A DNA stretch of 64,000 nt from Pseudomonadota bacterium (lineage in GTDB: Bacteria > Pseudomonadota > Gammaproteobacteria > Burkholderiales > Rhodocyclaceae), in NCBI GenBank assembly GCA_018261905.1, contig JAGTRU010000001.1:310001-374000 (forward strand). The letters are read 5' to 3'. A program made the position numbers and the translations under genes. Under the pieces are notes generated by a model. The model made no database searches. It was not told the DNA's origin and was given only the letters and a program-made list of their open reading frames with translations. The number at the start of each line of letters is the position of its first letter. Position 1 is the first letter of the stretch. This document shows positions 1 through 10,752 of this stretch, piece after piece.

Positions 1-1
1 C

Positions 2-226
2 AATCCTGCCCTGGCCGCCGTCGCCCGCCAATTCACCGGCCAGATCGCCCACAGCCTGCGCCTACCCTTTGCCAACGCCAGCAACATCTGGGCCCCGGCC
101 GACGAGCATCGCGCCATCCTGGGCGAGATTGCCGCCGGCAACAGTAGCGCCGCCAGCCAGGCCATGCGCGCCCATCTCACGGCCGCCGCCGCCCGCGTCG
201 GCATCGATTTTTGCAAACCCGCCTAA
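2..226 (+). CDS. GntR-family transcriptional regulator, FCD domain, C-terminal end (partial)
   Basis: Only the last 74 codons are in the window; the frame runs off the left edge. The visible part has the H-x-x-I/L-x-x-I pattern (EHRAILGEI) and the closing helix AMRAHL that typify the ligand-binding FCD domain of FadR/GntR regulators, and it ends FCKPA. The DNA-binding half lies outside. It stops 28 bp before the ABC transporter genes on the same strand, so it may regulate the downstream transporter and ureide genes (inference). The family call is moderate because only the tail can be read. Confidence 0.6.
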   Translation, partial: NPALAAVARQFTGQIAHSLRLPFANASNIWAPADEHRAILGEIAAGNSSAASQAMRAHLTAAAARVGIDFCKPA

Positions 227-254
227 GTCCCCCACCTGCCCCTGGAGTCCCGCC

Positions 255-1043
255 ATGAACCTTACCCGTCGCCACCTGCTCCACAGCCTCGCCGCCGGCT
301 GTCTTGCCCTCGCCATCCCGTCCGCCCACGCCGACGTCCTCGCCAACATCAAGCAAGCCGGCGTGCTGCGCGTCGCCGTGCCGCAGGATTTCCCGCCCTT
401 CGGCTCGGTCGGCACCGATCTCAAGCCGCGCGGCTATGACATCGATACCGCTGCCCTGCTCGCCAAGGATCTCGGCGTTCGCCTCGAACTGATTCCGGTG
501 ACCAGCACCAACCGCATTCCCTACCTGACCACCGGCAAGGCCGACCTAGTCATTTCCAGCCTGGGGCGGAACCCGGATCGCGAAAAGGTGATCGATTTCT
601 CGATCGCCTACGCCCCCTTCTTCAACGGCGTCTTCGGGCCGGCCGAGGCCGTCATCAAGGGTGCCCCCGATCTCGCCGGCAAAACCATCGGCGTCACCCG
701 CGGCGCCGTCGAGGATCTCGAACTGAGCAAGATCGCCCCGCCCAACACGACCATCAAACGCTTCGAGGACAACAACTCGACCATTTCGGCCTACCTTTCC
801 GGCCAGGTCAATCTGGTCGCTACCGGCAATGTCGTCGCTGCCGCGGTCAACGAGATGACCAAGCTGCGCCGCCTCGATCCGAAATTCCTGATCAAGAACT
901 CGCCCTGTTCGATCGGCGTCGCCAAGGGCGAAGCAGCCCTGCTGGCGAAAGTGAATGCCGCGATCGGCGCCGCCAAGAAAGACGGCCGCCTGAACGAGAT
1001 CGCCAATCGCTGGCTGCACAGCCCGCTGCCCAAGGATCTCTAA
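255..1043 (+). CDS. ABC transporter substrate-binding protein (polar amino acid type, SBP_bac_3)
   Basis: Periplasmic binding protein of 262 aa. The ATG at 255 follows a purine-rich CTGGAG and starts a signal peptide: basic MNLTRRHLL, a hydrophobic stretch, then cleavage near SAHA-D. The mature start (LANIKQAGVLRVAV...PPFG) and the later segments YDIDTAALLAKDLGV, DLVISSLGRNPDR and GVTRGAVED are typical of family-3 binding proteins (PF00497). The twin Arg is not a full Tat motif. First gene of a four-gene importer. The ligand cannot be read from sequence; the allantoicase and ureidoglycolate lyase genes downstream make a ureide or its breakdown product plausible (inference). Confidence 0.92.
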   Translation: MNLTRRHLLHSLAAGCLALAIPSAHADVLANIKQAGVLRVAVPQDFPPFGSVGTDLKPRGYDIDTAALLAKDLGVRLELIPVTSTNRIPYLTTGKADLVISSLGRNPDREKVIDFSIAYAPFFNGVFGPAEAVIKGAPDLAGKTIGVTRGAVEDLELSKIAPPNTTIKRFEDNNSTISAYLSGQVNLVATGNVVAAAVNEMTKLRRLDPKFLIKNSPCSIGVAKGEAALLAKVNAAIGAAKKDGRLNEIANRWLHSPLPKDL

Positions 1044-1099
1044 GTCGTCCCCCGGCGGCCCAGCAGCCGCCTTTTCAACGCCGCTAGAAAGACGCTTTC

Positions 1100-1771
1100 A
1101 TGGCTTATCAATTTGCTTTTGCACCGGTCTTCGACAATGCCGACCTGCTCCTCAAGGGAGCCGGCTTCACGCTCGGGCTGACCGCCATCGGGGCGACGCT
1201 CGGCATCGGGCTGGGCATCCTCGGGGCGATCAGCCGGGCCTGGAAGATCGCCCCCTTCGACCGGCTGTTCGCGGTCTATGTCGAACTGATCCGTAACACC
1301 CCCTTCCTGGTGCAACTGTTCTTCATCTTCTTCGGCCTGCCGTCGCTCGGCGTCCAGATCACCGAATGGTCGGCCGCCATCCTCGCCATGGTGATCAATC
1401 TCGGCGCCTATTCGACCGAGATCATCCGCGCCGGCATCCAGGCCACGCCGCGCGGCCAGATCGAGGCGGCCGAGTCGCTGGCCTTCAGCCGGCGGCAGAT
1501 CTTCCGCCATGTCGTCCTGGTCCCCGCCCTGCAGCGGGTGTGGCCGGCCCTGGCCAGCCAGGTGATCATCGTCATGCTCGGCTCGGCCGTCTGTTCGCAG
1601 ATCGCTACCGAAGAACTGACCTTCGCCGCCAACTTCATCCAGTCGCGCAATTTCCGCGCTTTCGAAACCTACTTCGTGACCACCGGGATGTATTTCCTGA
1701 TGGCCCTGATGCTGCGCCAGTTGCTGATGTGGCTCGGGCGCCGCTTCATTTTCCGGAGGGCTGCCCGATGA
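1100..1771 (+). CDS. ABC transporter permease, HisMQ type (1)
   Basis: Inner-membrane permease of 223 aa with about five hydrophobic segments (TLGLTAIGATLGIGLG near residue 25; LVQLFFIFFGLPSLG near 72). It carries the amino-acid-permease signatures ELIRNTPFLVQLFF and, in the EAA cytoplasmic loop, EAAESLAFSRRQIFRHVVLP-like residues that contact the ATPase. Starts at ATG 1100, 56 bp after the binding protein, with a weak ribosome site. Its stop overlaps the next permease start by 4 bp, indicating translational coupling. Forms a heterodimer with the next gene (family knowledge). Confidence 0.93.
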   Translation: MAYQFAFAPVFDNADLLLKGAGFTLGLTAIGATLGIGLGILGAISRAWKIAPFDRLFAVYVELIRNTPFLVQLFFIFFGLPSLGVQITEWSAAILAMVINLGAYSTEIIRAGIQATPRGQIEAAESLAFSRRQIFRHVVLVPALQRVWPALASQVIIVMLGSAVCSQIATEELTFAANFIQSRNFRAFETYFVTTGMYFLMALMLRQLLMWLGRRFIFRRAAR

Positions 1772-2424
1772 TCGGCCTGCAATTCACTTTCTGGGACATC
1801 CTGCGCAACCTGCTGAGCGGTGCCGAATGGACCATCGGTCTGTCGTTGACCGCCTTCCTGCTCGGCGGTTCGAGCGGCTTGCTGATCCTCTTCGCCCGGA
1901 TTTCGAAAAATCGCCTGCTGCAGGGGTTCAGCCGCGGTTATATCGAAATTTTCCAGGGCACCCCCCTGCTGATGCAGTTGTTCATCGTCTTCTTCGGCCT
2001 GTCGCTGGCCGGCATCGACGTCTCGCCCTGGTTCGCGGCGGCGATCGGCCTGACCTTGTTCACCAGCGCCTATCTCGCCGAAATCTGGCGCGGCTGCGTC
2101 GAATCGGTGCCGAAAGGCCAATGGGAGGCTTCGGCCAGCCTGGCTTTGAACTATTTCGAGCAGATGCGCCATGTCATTCTGCCCCAGGCTTTCCGCGTCG
2201 CCATTCCGCCCACCGTCGGCTTCTCGGTCCAGGTCGTCAAGGGCACCTCGGTGGCCTCGATCATCGGCTTCGCCGAACTGACCAAGACCGGCTCCATGCT
2301 CGCCAACGCCACCTTCCAGCCGTTCATGGTGTTCGGCCTGGTGGCGCTCGGCTACTTCCTGCTCTGTTATCCCCTTTCGCTATATGCGAAATCGCTGGAA
2401 AGGAAATTCCATGTCACTCGTTAA
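1768..2424 (+). CDS. ABC transporter permease, HisMQ type (2)
   Basis: Second inner-membrane permease, 218 aa, paralogous to the preceding gene. The ATG at 1768 overlaps the upstream stop (ATGA) and is preceded by CCGGAGGG at a good distance. Signatures: EIFQGTPLLMQLFIVFFGL and WEASASLALNYFEQM (EAA loop), then HVILPQAFRVAIPPTVG. It ends with the LYAKSLERKFHV-type tail common in this family. The last 14 bp overlap the ATPase gene. With its partner it forms the transmembrane channel of the importer. Confidence 0.94.
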   Translation: MIGLQFTFWDILRNLLSGAEWTIGLSLTAFLLGGSSGLLILFARISKNRLLQGFSRGYIEIFQGTPLLMQLFIVFFGLSLAGIDVSPWFAAAIGLTLFTSAYLAEIWRGCVESVPKGQWEASASLALNYFEQMRHVILPQAFRVAIPPTVGFSVQVVKGTSVASIIGFAELTKTGSMLANATFQPFMVFGLVALGYFLLCYPLSLYAKSLERKFHVTR

Positions 2425-3139
2425 AATCTCCGGCCTGCAAAAATGCTTCGGCGACAACCACGTGCTCAAGGGCATCAATCTTGACATCACCGAAGGTGAA
2501 GTCGTCGCCATCATCGGTCGCAGCGGCTCCGGCAAGAGCACCTTGCTGCGCACCATCAACGGCCTGGAAAGCATCGACTCCGGCGAACTCGACGTCGACG
2601 GCACGGCCCTGCACGACGGCAAGGGCGACCTGCGCGCGCTGCGTCTCAAGGTCGGCATGGTGTTTCAGCAATTCAACCTGTTCCCGCACCTCAGTGCCGG
2701 TCAGAACGTCATGCTGGCGCCGAGCGTGGTCAAGGGCGTCGGCCGCTCCGAAGCCGAAGCGACGGCCCGGGAAATGCTGGCCAAGGTCGGCCTGGCGGAG
2801 AAATTCGACGCCTTCCCGGAACAGCTCTCCGGCGGCCAGCAACAACGGGTTGCCATCGCCCGGGCGCTGGCCATGCACCCCAAGGTGCTGCTCTGCGACG
2901 AGATCACCTCGGCCCTCGATCCCGAACTGGTCAACGAAGTGCTGGCCGTGGTGCGCCAACTGGCGGCCGAAGGCATGACCCTGGTCATGGTCACCCACGA
3001 AATGCGCTTTGCCCGCGAAGTCGGCGACAAGCTGGTGTTCATGCATCACGGCCGGGTGCATGAAAGCGGCGACCCGAAAACCGTCTTCGCCAACCCGAGT
3101 ACACCGGAACTGGCCAATTTCATCAGTTCGGTGATGTAG
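2411..3139 (+). CDS. ABC transporter ATP-binding protein (GlnQ/HisP-like)
   Basis: Cytoplasmic ATPase of 242 aa. Start taken at ATG 2411, preceded by GGAAAGGAA, giving MSLVKISGLQK; an in-frame ATG upstream at 2384 would only add part of the permease overlap. Walker A GRSGSGKST, Q-loop MVFQQFNLFPH, signature LSGGQQQR and Walker B VLLCDEITSALDPE are all intact, followed by the switch His in VTHEM. The PAAT-type LFPHL segment fits the amino-acid importer class. Overlaps the second permease by 14 bp. A gap of about 150 bp follows before allantoicase. Confidence 0.96.
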   Translation: MSLVKISGLQKCFGDNHVLKGINLDITEGEVVAIIGRSGSGKSTLLRTINGLESIDSGELDVDGTALHDGKGDLRALRLKVGMVFQQFNLFPHLSAGQNVMLAPSVVKGVGRSEAEATAREMLAKVGLAEKFDAFPEQLSGGQQQRVAIARALAMHPKVLLCDEITSALDPELVNEVLAVVRQLAAEGMTLVMVTHEMRFAREVGDKLVFMHHGRVHESGDPKTVFANPSTPELANFISSVM

Positions 3140-3291
3140 TTCCGCCGCCTGGCGGCGAATATATCGCCCCGGCGATAATCGCTATACGAGTGCTTCGCTT
3201 GCCGGTCATGGCTTCCCGGCTTAAGGTTGAAGCCTGAAAAAATGGCCGGCCGATGCCCCGCGCAACCGGCCCCAACAACAGGACAACTAAC

Positions 3292-4311
3292 GTGCAACTG
3301 ACTGCCCCCCCGGCCCCCCTGCCCGACTGGGCGCAACGCTCGATCAACCTGGCCGACCCGCGCCTCGGCGCCCGCGGCCTGCTGGCCAGCGACGAGTTTT
3401 TCGCCCCGCTGGAACGGCTGCTCAATCCCGAGCCGGCCGTCTTCGTGCCCGGCAAATACGACGCCAACGGCAAGTGGATGGATGGCTGGGAAACCCGCCG
3501 CAAACGCACGACCGGCCACGACTGGAGCCTGATCAAGCTCAGTCGGCGCGGCACGGTACGCGGCTTCGATATCGACACCAGCCACTTCACCGGCAATTTT
3601 GCGCCGGCCGTTTCGATCGACGCCACCGACTGTCCCAGCGACGACCCGGCCGTTCTGGCCAAGGCCCGGTGGACGCGCCTCCTGCCGTCGACCACCCTGC
3701 AGGGCAACAGCCATCACCTGCTCGAAATCGCCAGCGCCGACACCTGGAGCCATCTCCGCCTCAACCTCTACCCGGACGGCGGTATCGCCCGCCTGCGCGT
3801 CTATGGCCAACCGGTCGGCGTCTTTGATGCCGGCGACCCGGAGCGTCTCTACGACCTCGTCGCACTGGAAAACGGCGGCCGTGCCGTGGCCTGGAACGAC
3901 GCCCATTTCGGCTCTACCGCCAATCTCCTGACGCCGGGGCGCGGCATCAACATGGGCGACGGCTGGGAAACCCGGCGCCGGCGCGAACCCGGCAACGACT
4001 GGTGCATCCTGCAACTCGGCAGGCCCGGCCTGATCGAGCGCATCGAGGTCGATACCGCCCACTTCAAGGGCAACTACCCCGACCGCTGTTCACTGCAGGC
4101 GGCCCTCCTGGACGGCGGCACCGACCAGTCGATCATTACCCAGAGCATGTTCTGGCCGCTCCTGCTCGGCGAACAAAAACTGAGCATGGATGCCATCCAC
4201 AGCTTCAGCGGCAACCTGGCCGATCTCGGTCCGGTTTCGCATGTCCGCTTCAACATCATTCCGGATGGCGGCGTCTCCCGACTGCGGCTGTGGGGCAAGG
4301 TGGCATGGTGA
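3292..4311 (+). CDS. alc: Allantoicase (allantoate amidinohydrolase, EC 3.5.3.4)
   Basis: Splits allantoate into ureidoglycolate and urea. The 339-aa protein shows the two tandem allantoicase repeats: DGWETRRKR, then [11 protein letters not shown] and IDTSHFTGN; and again [20 protein letters not shown] and VDTAHFKGN. Length is normal. GTG 3292 was chosen because AGGA lies 8 bp upstream; an in-frame ATG at 3253 has no clear ribosome site and would add 13 residues. The next gene, ureidoglycolate lyase, starts inside its last codons, so the two consecutive pathway steps are co-translated. No allantoinase or urease is visible in the window. Confidence 0.95.
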   Translation: MQLTAPPAPLPDWAQRSINLADPRLGARGLLASDEFFAPLERLLNPEPAVFVPGKYDANGKWMDGWETRRKRTTGHDWSLIKLSRRGTVRGFDIDTSHFTGNFAPAVSIDATDCPSDDPAVLAKARWTRLLPSTTLQGNSHHLLEIASADTWSHLRLNLYPDGGIARLRVYGQPVGVFDAGDPERLYDLVALENGGRAVAWNDAHFGSTANLLTPGRGINMGDGWETRRRREPGNDWCILQLGRPGLIERIEVDTAHFKGNYPDRCSLQAALLDGGTDQSIITQSMFWPLLLGEQKLSMDAIHSFSGNLADLGPVSHVRFNIIPDGGVSRLRLWGKVAW

Positions 4312-4811
4312 GGCGGCTGCAAGTCGAACCCCTGAGCCGGGAGGCCTTTGTGCCTTTCGGCGAAGTCATCGCCGCCACCGACGCTGCCGCGCATTTCCCG
4401 ATCAACGGTGGCAATACCGAGCGCTACCATGATCTGGCCAAGCTCGACGCCGGACCCGACGGCCGGCTGATCGTCAGCATTTTTCGCGGCCAGCCACGCG
4501 CCTTGCCCTTTACCGTCGGCCGGCTGGAACGTCATCCGCTCGGCTCGCAGGCCTTCATGCCGCTCGCCGCGGAGCCTTACCTGGTGGTCGTCGCGCCGCC
4601 CGGCGCCAGTCCGTCGGCCAGCGCGCTGCGGGCCTTTCTCGCCGGCCCGGGCCAAGGCGTCAATTACCACCCCGGGGTCTGGCACCACCCACTGCTGGCC
4701 TTGGGCCGGGCCGCCGATTTCCTGGTCATCGACCGCGCCGGAGCGGGCAACAACTGCGACGAAATTAGCCTGGCCGAGGACGTCCTGATCGAACTGGCCG
4801 CCCCGGCCTGA
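4305..4811 (+). CDS. allA: Ureidoglycolate lyase (EC 4.3.2.3)
   Basis: Converts ureidoglycolate to glyoxylate and urea, the step after allantoicase. The 168-aa protein has the AllA cupin-like pattern: [52 protein letters not shown], then [16 protein letters not shown] with the conserved His cluster, and FLVIDRAG. Start ATG 4305 overlaps the allantoicase stop by 7 bp; a GTG follows immediately at 4308 as an alternative. Length is close to the family norm of about 160. The pair forms the end of a ureide catabolic operon. Confidence 0.94.
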   Translation: MVRRLQVEPLSREAFVPFGEVIAATDAAAHFPINGGNTERYHDLAKLDAGPDGRLIVSIFRGQPRALPFTVGRLERHPLGSQAFMPLAAEPYLVVVAPPGASPSASALRAFLAGPGQGVNYHPGVWHHPLLALGRAADFLVIDRAGAGNNCDEISLAEDVLIELAAPA

Positions 4812-4817
4812 GCCGCG

Positions 4818-6935
4818 TCAAACGGCGAAGCGGCTGACCGTGCTCTGCATGCCGGTCGCCGTATTGAGCAAGCGGTGGGCACCGAGCGAAGCCTGCTCGG
4901 CAACGGTGTTGTTTTCGTCGGAAAGGCCGGAGATTTTTTCGACGTGATGGCGAATATGCTCGGTCGCCATTCCCTGCTCCTGCAGCGCCCCGGAAATATT
5001 CGCCACCACCGCCACCACCTGCGCCGCACTCTCGCGAATGCGCTGGATCGCGGCGCCCGCCTGATTGGCCAGGGCGACGCCCTGATCCACCTGGGCCACT
5101 CCGGTTTCCATGGTGGCGACAGCGTTTTGCATGCCGCCCTGGATGGCCTGGATCATGCCGGCAATTTCCCGGGTCGCCGTCGCCGTGCGTTCGGCCAGCT
5201 TGCGTACCTCGTCGGCGACGACGGCAAAACCACGTCCCGTTTCGCCGGCCCGCGCCGCCTCGATCGCCGCGTTGAGGGCGAGTAGATTGGTTTGATCGGC
5301 AATTTCGCGGATCACCTGGACCACCGAGGAAATCCGTTCCGACTGGGCGCCCAGGGCCAGGATGGTCTGCGTCGATTGGCGAACGGTGGCAGCGATTTCC
5401 TCCATGCTGCTGACCGCGCTGTGAATGACCATCACGCCGTTTTCACAGGTATCGCCGGAAGCCACCGAAATGCTGTGGGCCTCGGCGGCGCTATCGACCA
5501 CCCGGGCCATGCTGGCGCCGACCTGCTCGGTGGTGCTCGCCATGCCGGCAGTGGATTGGCTCTGTAGCTGCGACGACAGGGTCACCTGATCGGCCGCCGT
5601 CGCCATCTGCTGGGCGTGGATTGCCACCTGATCGGCGCTGCTCTGGATTTCCGTCAACATGCGCCGGAACATCTCGCGCAGATGCAGGATGGATGCCAGC
5701 AGACTGGTCCGGTCGAGCGGATCGACTTCAATGCGCAAGGCGAGATTGCCGGAAGCGACGTGACGGGTGATTTCGCAGGCGTAACGCGGATCGCCGCCCA
5801 ACAGGCGACGCAGATTGCGGATCACGGTACCGCCCAGGATGGCGACGAGCAGGGCGATGCCCAGACCGAGACTGGCGAGCAACAGGTAATTGCCGCTGAT
5901 AATCTCGGCCGCGGTCTTTTCGTCCTCGGCAATACGTTGGTTGGCCAGGATCACCACCTGGTCGATCGCCGTCCGATGCTGCGCGTACAGTGTCGCCAGC
6001 CTGGGCAGCATGGCTTCGGCCCCGCCCCGGTTGCCGGCCCGCAAGGCCGGAATGAAGGACTGGTCGCGCAGATCAAGGAAAGCGATGCCCGGCTTGTAGG
6101 CCTCTTCGACCATCATCTCTTTCAGTTGGCCGGCCGGCAATTCACTGGCCCAAACCTTGTGTCGCGTCACGAAGTCGTCGCGCAATTGCCGGCTTTTGGC
6201 GAACAAGGCCGGCAATTCCGCCGGCTCGGCGCGGAGCATTTCGAGAACGAGCAGATAGGATTCGATCAGGTACTCCGGCGGCGGCAGGATATCGGCCACC
6301 AGATCCTTGCCCTGCACCACTCGCTGGTAGATCGGACCATTGACCTGAACCTTGTTCAAACCGTTGTAAACCAGCCCGCCGGCCACGGCAAAGCCGATCA
6401 GAAATGAGGCCATCAGCAAATACAACTGACGGCTGACCGCCATGTCGAGCACCCAGCGAAAGACATTGAGGCGGTGGAACAGTGATTTGCTGACCACATT
6501 GCCGCCCTCCAGCCGGACCTTCGCCGTCCCGCTCTTGAACTGCCGATAGAGGGCCGCCGCAGCGTCCACCTGCTGGCGCGTCGGCTTGGTACGCATCGAG
6601 GTATAGCCGACCACCTTGCCACCATCATCGATCGGCCCGACATGCGCATTGACCCAATAGAAGTCGCCGTTCTTGCAGCGGTTCTTGACCAGACCATGCC
6701 ACGGCTGGCCTTGCGTCAGGGTGCGCCACATATCGGCAAAAGCCTCCTCCGGCATATCCGGGTGGCGCACGATATTATGGTTCTGGCCGAGCAATTCGGC
6801 TTCGCCAAAGCCGGAAATGTGTATGAAATCGGGGTTGGCGTAAGTGATGACGCCGCGCAGGTCAGTCTTGGTAACGATGGTCGCGCCTTCGTCCATCAGC
6901 ACTTCGTGATTGGTGATCGGCAGATTGTTTTTCAT
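4818..6935 (-). CDS. PAS-domain methyl-accepting chemotaxis protein (Aer-like)
   Basis: Membrane chemoreceptor of 705 aa. Order: N-terminal PAS (about 1-120, with [20 protein letters not shown] and the W-H-G-x-x-K-N-R segment seen in Aer), first membrane span near 170-195, a periplasmic stretch of about 150 residues, second span near 347-370, HAMP-like linker, then the signalling domain whose hairpin tip reads [19 protein letters not shown], followed by [18 protein letters not shown]. Unlike E. coli Aer it has a sizeable periplasmic domain, so it may sense both redox state and an external ligand (inference). ATG 6935. Monocistronic, convergent with the ureide genes. Confidence 0.95.
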   Translation of the reverse strand: MKNNLPITNHEVLMDEGATIVTKTDLRGVITYANPDFIHISGFGEAELLGQNHNIVRHPDMPEEAFADMWRTLTQGQPWHGLVKNRCKNGDFYWVNAHVGPIDDGGKVVGYTSMRTKPTRQQVDAAAALYRQFKSGTAKVRLEGGNVVSKSLFHRLNVFRWVLDMAVSRQLYLLMASFLIGFAVAGGLVYNGLNKVQVNGPIYQRVVQGKDLVADILPPPEYLIESYLLVLEMLRAEPAELPALFAKSRQLRDDFVTRHKVWASELPAGQLKEMMVEEAYKPGIAFLDLRDQSFIPALRAGNRGGAEAMLPRLATLYAQHRTAIDQVVILANQRIAEDEKTAAEIISGNYLLLASLGLGIALLVAILGGTVIRNLRRLLGGDPRYACEITRHVASGNLALRIEVDPLDRTSLLASILHLREMFRRMLTEIQSSADQVAIHAQQMATAADQVTLSSQLQSQSTAGMASTTEQVGASMARVVDSAAEAHSISVASGDTCENGVMVIHSAVSSMEEIAATVRQSTQTILALGAQSERISSVVQVIREIADQTNLLALNAAIEAARAGETGRGFAVVADEVRKLAERTATATREIAGMIQAIQGGMQNAVATMETGVAQVDQGVALANQAGAAIQRIRESAAQVVAVVANISGALQEQGMATEHIRHHVEKISGLSDENNTVAEQASLGAHRLLNTATGMQSTVSRFAV

Positions 6936-7288
6936 GATTCCGGAATGTCTTGGCTAACCCGACGGGGAGAGAAAGCCAGTCGGCTTTCCCGGTTTGTTCC
7001 AAAGGCGACAAAAGGGCGGCAAATGGCGTCGTCGGCAGTTAGCAAGCAGGAAGCACGCCTATTACGAAAGCGCTAACCAAATGGCATCATTCGTATTACC
7101 GGATCGCTCCCCGGCGGGGAACGGTGCGCCAAAAGGCAGATCGCCGCGGCGCTGAAAATGTCGTCAACCGCACAGCCGCCCAACGGTCAATCGAGCCCGC
7201 AGCGCATTGCCGAGCCGGCCGAATTTTGTCGGGCGATCAGGAAGTCAAGAGCGGCCGGAAATTTCTCCACTCGAATATCAAACGGAGC
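6936..7288. other. Gene-free stretch between the chemoreceptor and the deaminase
   Basis: No credible coding frame on either strand. It must contain the chemoreceptor promoter (reading left) and the 3' end region of the deaminase. A 7-bp perfect stem with a 4-base loop (GAAAGCC/GGCTTTC) lies at 6971-6988, about 35 bp upstream of the chemoreceptor start, without a T-run on either side. No clear sigma-70 or sigma-28 promoter could be assigned by eye. Confidence 0.5.
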
Positions 7289-8860
<1,572 letters not shown>

Positions 8861-10339
8861 ATGTCTGAGCCGCTTTCCGGAAAGATCACCCTCCGCATTC
8901 CGGCCGCTTTTCGCAGCCAACTCGGCGGCGCCGGGCAGATTTTGGTCGACGCCACGAACGTCGCCCAGGCGCTGGCGGCGCTGGCTGAATCGGCACCGGA
9001 GCTGGGCCAACGAATACTGGGCGACGATGGCAGCCTGCTGCCGACGGTCACGCTTTATCTTGGCACCGACGATATTCGCTATGGCCAGGGTTTGCTGACC
9101 CCGCTCCGGGCCGGTGCCGTAGTGGATATCGTTTGCCTGGCAAGCGATGGCGCCAGCAGCAGGGAGCGGCGGATTGCCCGATTGCGCACCGTGCTTGCCG
9201 AGTACAGCCCGATCGAGGCCCGCCGTCGGCAAACGGCTGGTGCCGTTTTGATCGATGTCCGCGAGATGGACGAAGTTGCCCGGGGCAGCCCGACGGGTGC
9301 CATACGACTCAATCGCGGCTTTCTCGAATTGCGTATCGAGGCCATCGTTGCCGATTATGAGCAACCCATCATGACGCTGTGCAGCAACGGCATCGCCTCG
9401 CTCTTCGCCGCCGACAGCCTGCAGCGCATGGGCTATCGGCAGGTCGCTTCGGTGGCCGGCGGCTTCGCCGGCTGGAAGGCGGAGGGCCTGCCCTACGAAT
9501 TTCCCCGGCTGATGAATGGCGAGGAGCGACGCGGCAGCAAACGTCAGCAGCAGGACCTGGAACGCTATGGCGAACACCTGGCCATCCCCGAGATCGGTGC
9601 CGCCGGACAGGAAAAATTGTTGGCCAGCAAGGTCCTGCTCATCGGTCTCGGCGGCCTCGGTTGCCCGGCGGCGCTCTACCTGGCCGCCGCCGGGGTGGGC
9701 ACGTTGGGCATCGTGGACGAGGGGCGCGTGGCGCGCCGCAATCTCCAGCGCGAGATCCTGCATACCGACCGCCGCACCGGGCAGATGAAGGTCGACTCCG
9801 CCCGGGCCAGCCTCTCCGCATTGAATCCCGGCATCCAAATCAACAGCTATGCCGAGCCCCTGAGCGCCGCCAATGTCGCCGCCCTGGTCGCCGACTACGA
9901 CCTGGTAATCGACTGCTCCAGCGCCTTTGCGGCCAGCCATCTGCTCAATGAAAGCTGCATCAGGCACGGCATTCCCAACGTACACGGCGCGGTTGACAAG
10001 TTCGCGGGGCAATTGACGGTATTCTGGCCGAAATACGCCGGGCGGCCCGGCCCCTGCTACCGTTGCCTCTATCCGGATACCCCACCGAGCGGCCCGGAGA
10101 CGGGGGTCATGGGTTTTGTGCCGGGCCTGATCGGGCTGCTCGAAGCCGTCGAGGCGATCAAACTCCTGCTCGGTCTGGGCGACCCGCTGGTCGGCCGGCT
10201 GTTGCGCTACGACGCGCTCGACGGCCGTTTCGTCGAGCGCGCGGTGTACCGCGATCCGGCTTGCCGCTGTTGTGGTACGGCGGCGGCAACGTCCTCGAAG
10301 GGAACCTTGTCGGCATCAGCGACTCCAACCGACGGATGA
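8861..10339 (+). CDS. MoaD/ThiS-like - rhodanese - MoeB/ThiF-like (E1) triple-domain fusion protein
   Basis: 492 aa, ATG 8861 behind AGAGGAG. Residues 1-95 resemble a MoaD/ThiS ubiquitin-like sulfur carrier (TLYLGTDDIRYGQGL), but the region where free carriers end in Gly-Gly reads LASDGASS and continues. Residues about 115-215 are a rhodanese domain with active-site Cys174 in TLCSNGIAS. Residues about 230-475 are an E1-like domain: GLGGLG 262-267, RNLQRE (Arg296), Lys310 and zinc pairs CYRC and CRCC. The Asp equivalent to E. coli MoeB Asp130 is Ser354 (DCSSAF), and the usual catalytic Cys before GVMG is absent (SGPETGVMG). The role is probably sulfur transfer, but catalysis may be altered. 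Confidence 0.85.
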   Translation: MSEPLSGKITLRIPAAFRSQLGGAGQILVDATNVAQALAALAESAPELGQRILGDDGSLLPTVTLYLGTDDIRYGQGLLTPLRAGAVVDIVCLASDGASSRERRIARLRTVLAEYSPIEARRRQTAGAVLIDVREMDEVARGSPTGAIRLNRGFLELRIEAIVADYEQPIMTLCSNGIASLFAADSLQRMGYRQVASVAGGFAGWKAEGLPYEFPRLMNGEERRGSKRQQQDLERYGEHLAIPEIGAAGQEKLLASKVLLIGLGGLGCPAALYLAAAGVGTLGIVDEGRVARRNLQREILHTDRRTGQMKVDSARASLSALNPGIQINSYAEPLSAANVAALVADYDLVIDCSSAFAASHLLNESCIRHGIPNVHGAVDKFAGQLTVFWPKYAGRPGPCYRCLYPDTPPSGPETGVMGFVPGLIGLLEAVEAIKLLLGLGDPLVGRLLRYDALDGRFVERAVYRDPACRCCGTAAATSSKGTLSASATPTDG

Positions 10340-10456
10340 AAGGAATTTTCATCCGCATGGTAAGTGGGGTCGGCGCCACAGCAAGGCGGTCGACGCCAGT
10401 AGCAAGCCGGGCGGGATGCCAGCAGGGGTCCGGCGGCGGCGCGAAAGGAGATGACG

Positions 10457-10726
10457 ATGAGCAATTTCATCAGCCGGTTGTTGCATCTGCACAGTTCCGA
10501 CCAGGCCCCGGGCAACATTGACCACGGCTATGTCTCCGAACACACCCGGTTCATCGATCAGTTCCTGGCAAATCATCCCGATGTGATCGCCGACCAGCAT
10601 GACGGACGACTGATCTACTGGGAAAAGAAACTTGACTTGGCGGCCCAGGAAAAGGCTGAAAAAGACAGTGTTCCGGACGATGGCTACGGCTTCTACAGTT
10701 CGGCCTGGCGGGCCACGAAACACTAG
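10457..10726 (+). CDS. DUF3460-like small conserved protein
   Basis: 89 aa. The core YVSEHTRFIDQFLANHP, then GRLIYWEKK, matches my recollection of the DUF3460 family of short betaproteobacterial proteins of unknown function. Start chosen at ATG 10457, which sits 6 bp after AAAGGAG; the ATG at 10451 is too close to it. No signal peptide or membrane span. It lies between the triple fusion and the FliD-like protein, with gaps of 117 and 26 bp. Function unknown. Confidence 0.7.
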   Translation: MSNFISRLLHLHSSDQAPGNIDHGYVSEHTRFIDQFLANHPDVIADQHDGRLIYWEKKLDLAAQEKAEKDSVPDDGYGFYSSAWRATKH

Positions 10727-10752
10727 CCGACCGCCCCGGGAAGACTTTACCG

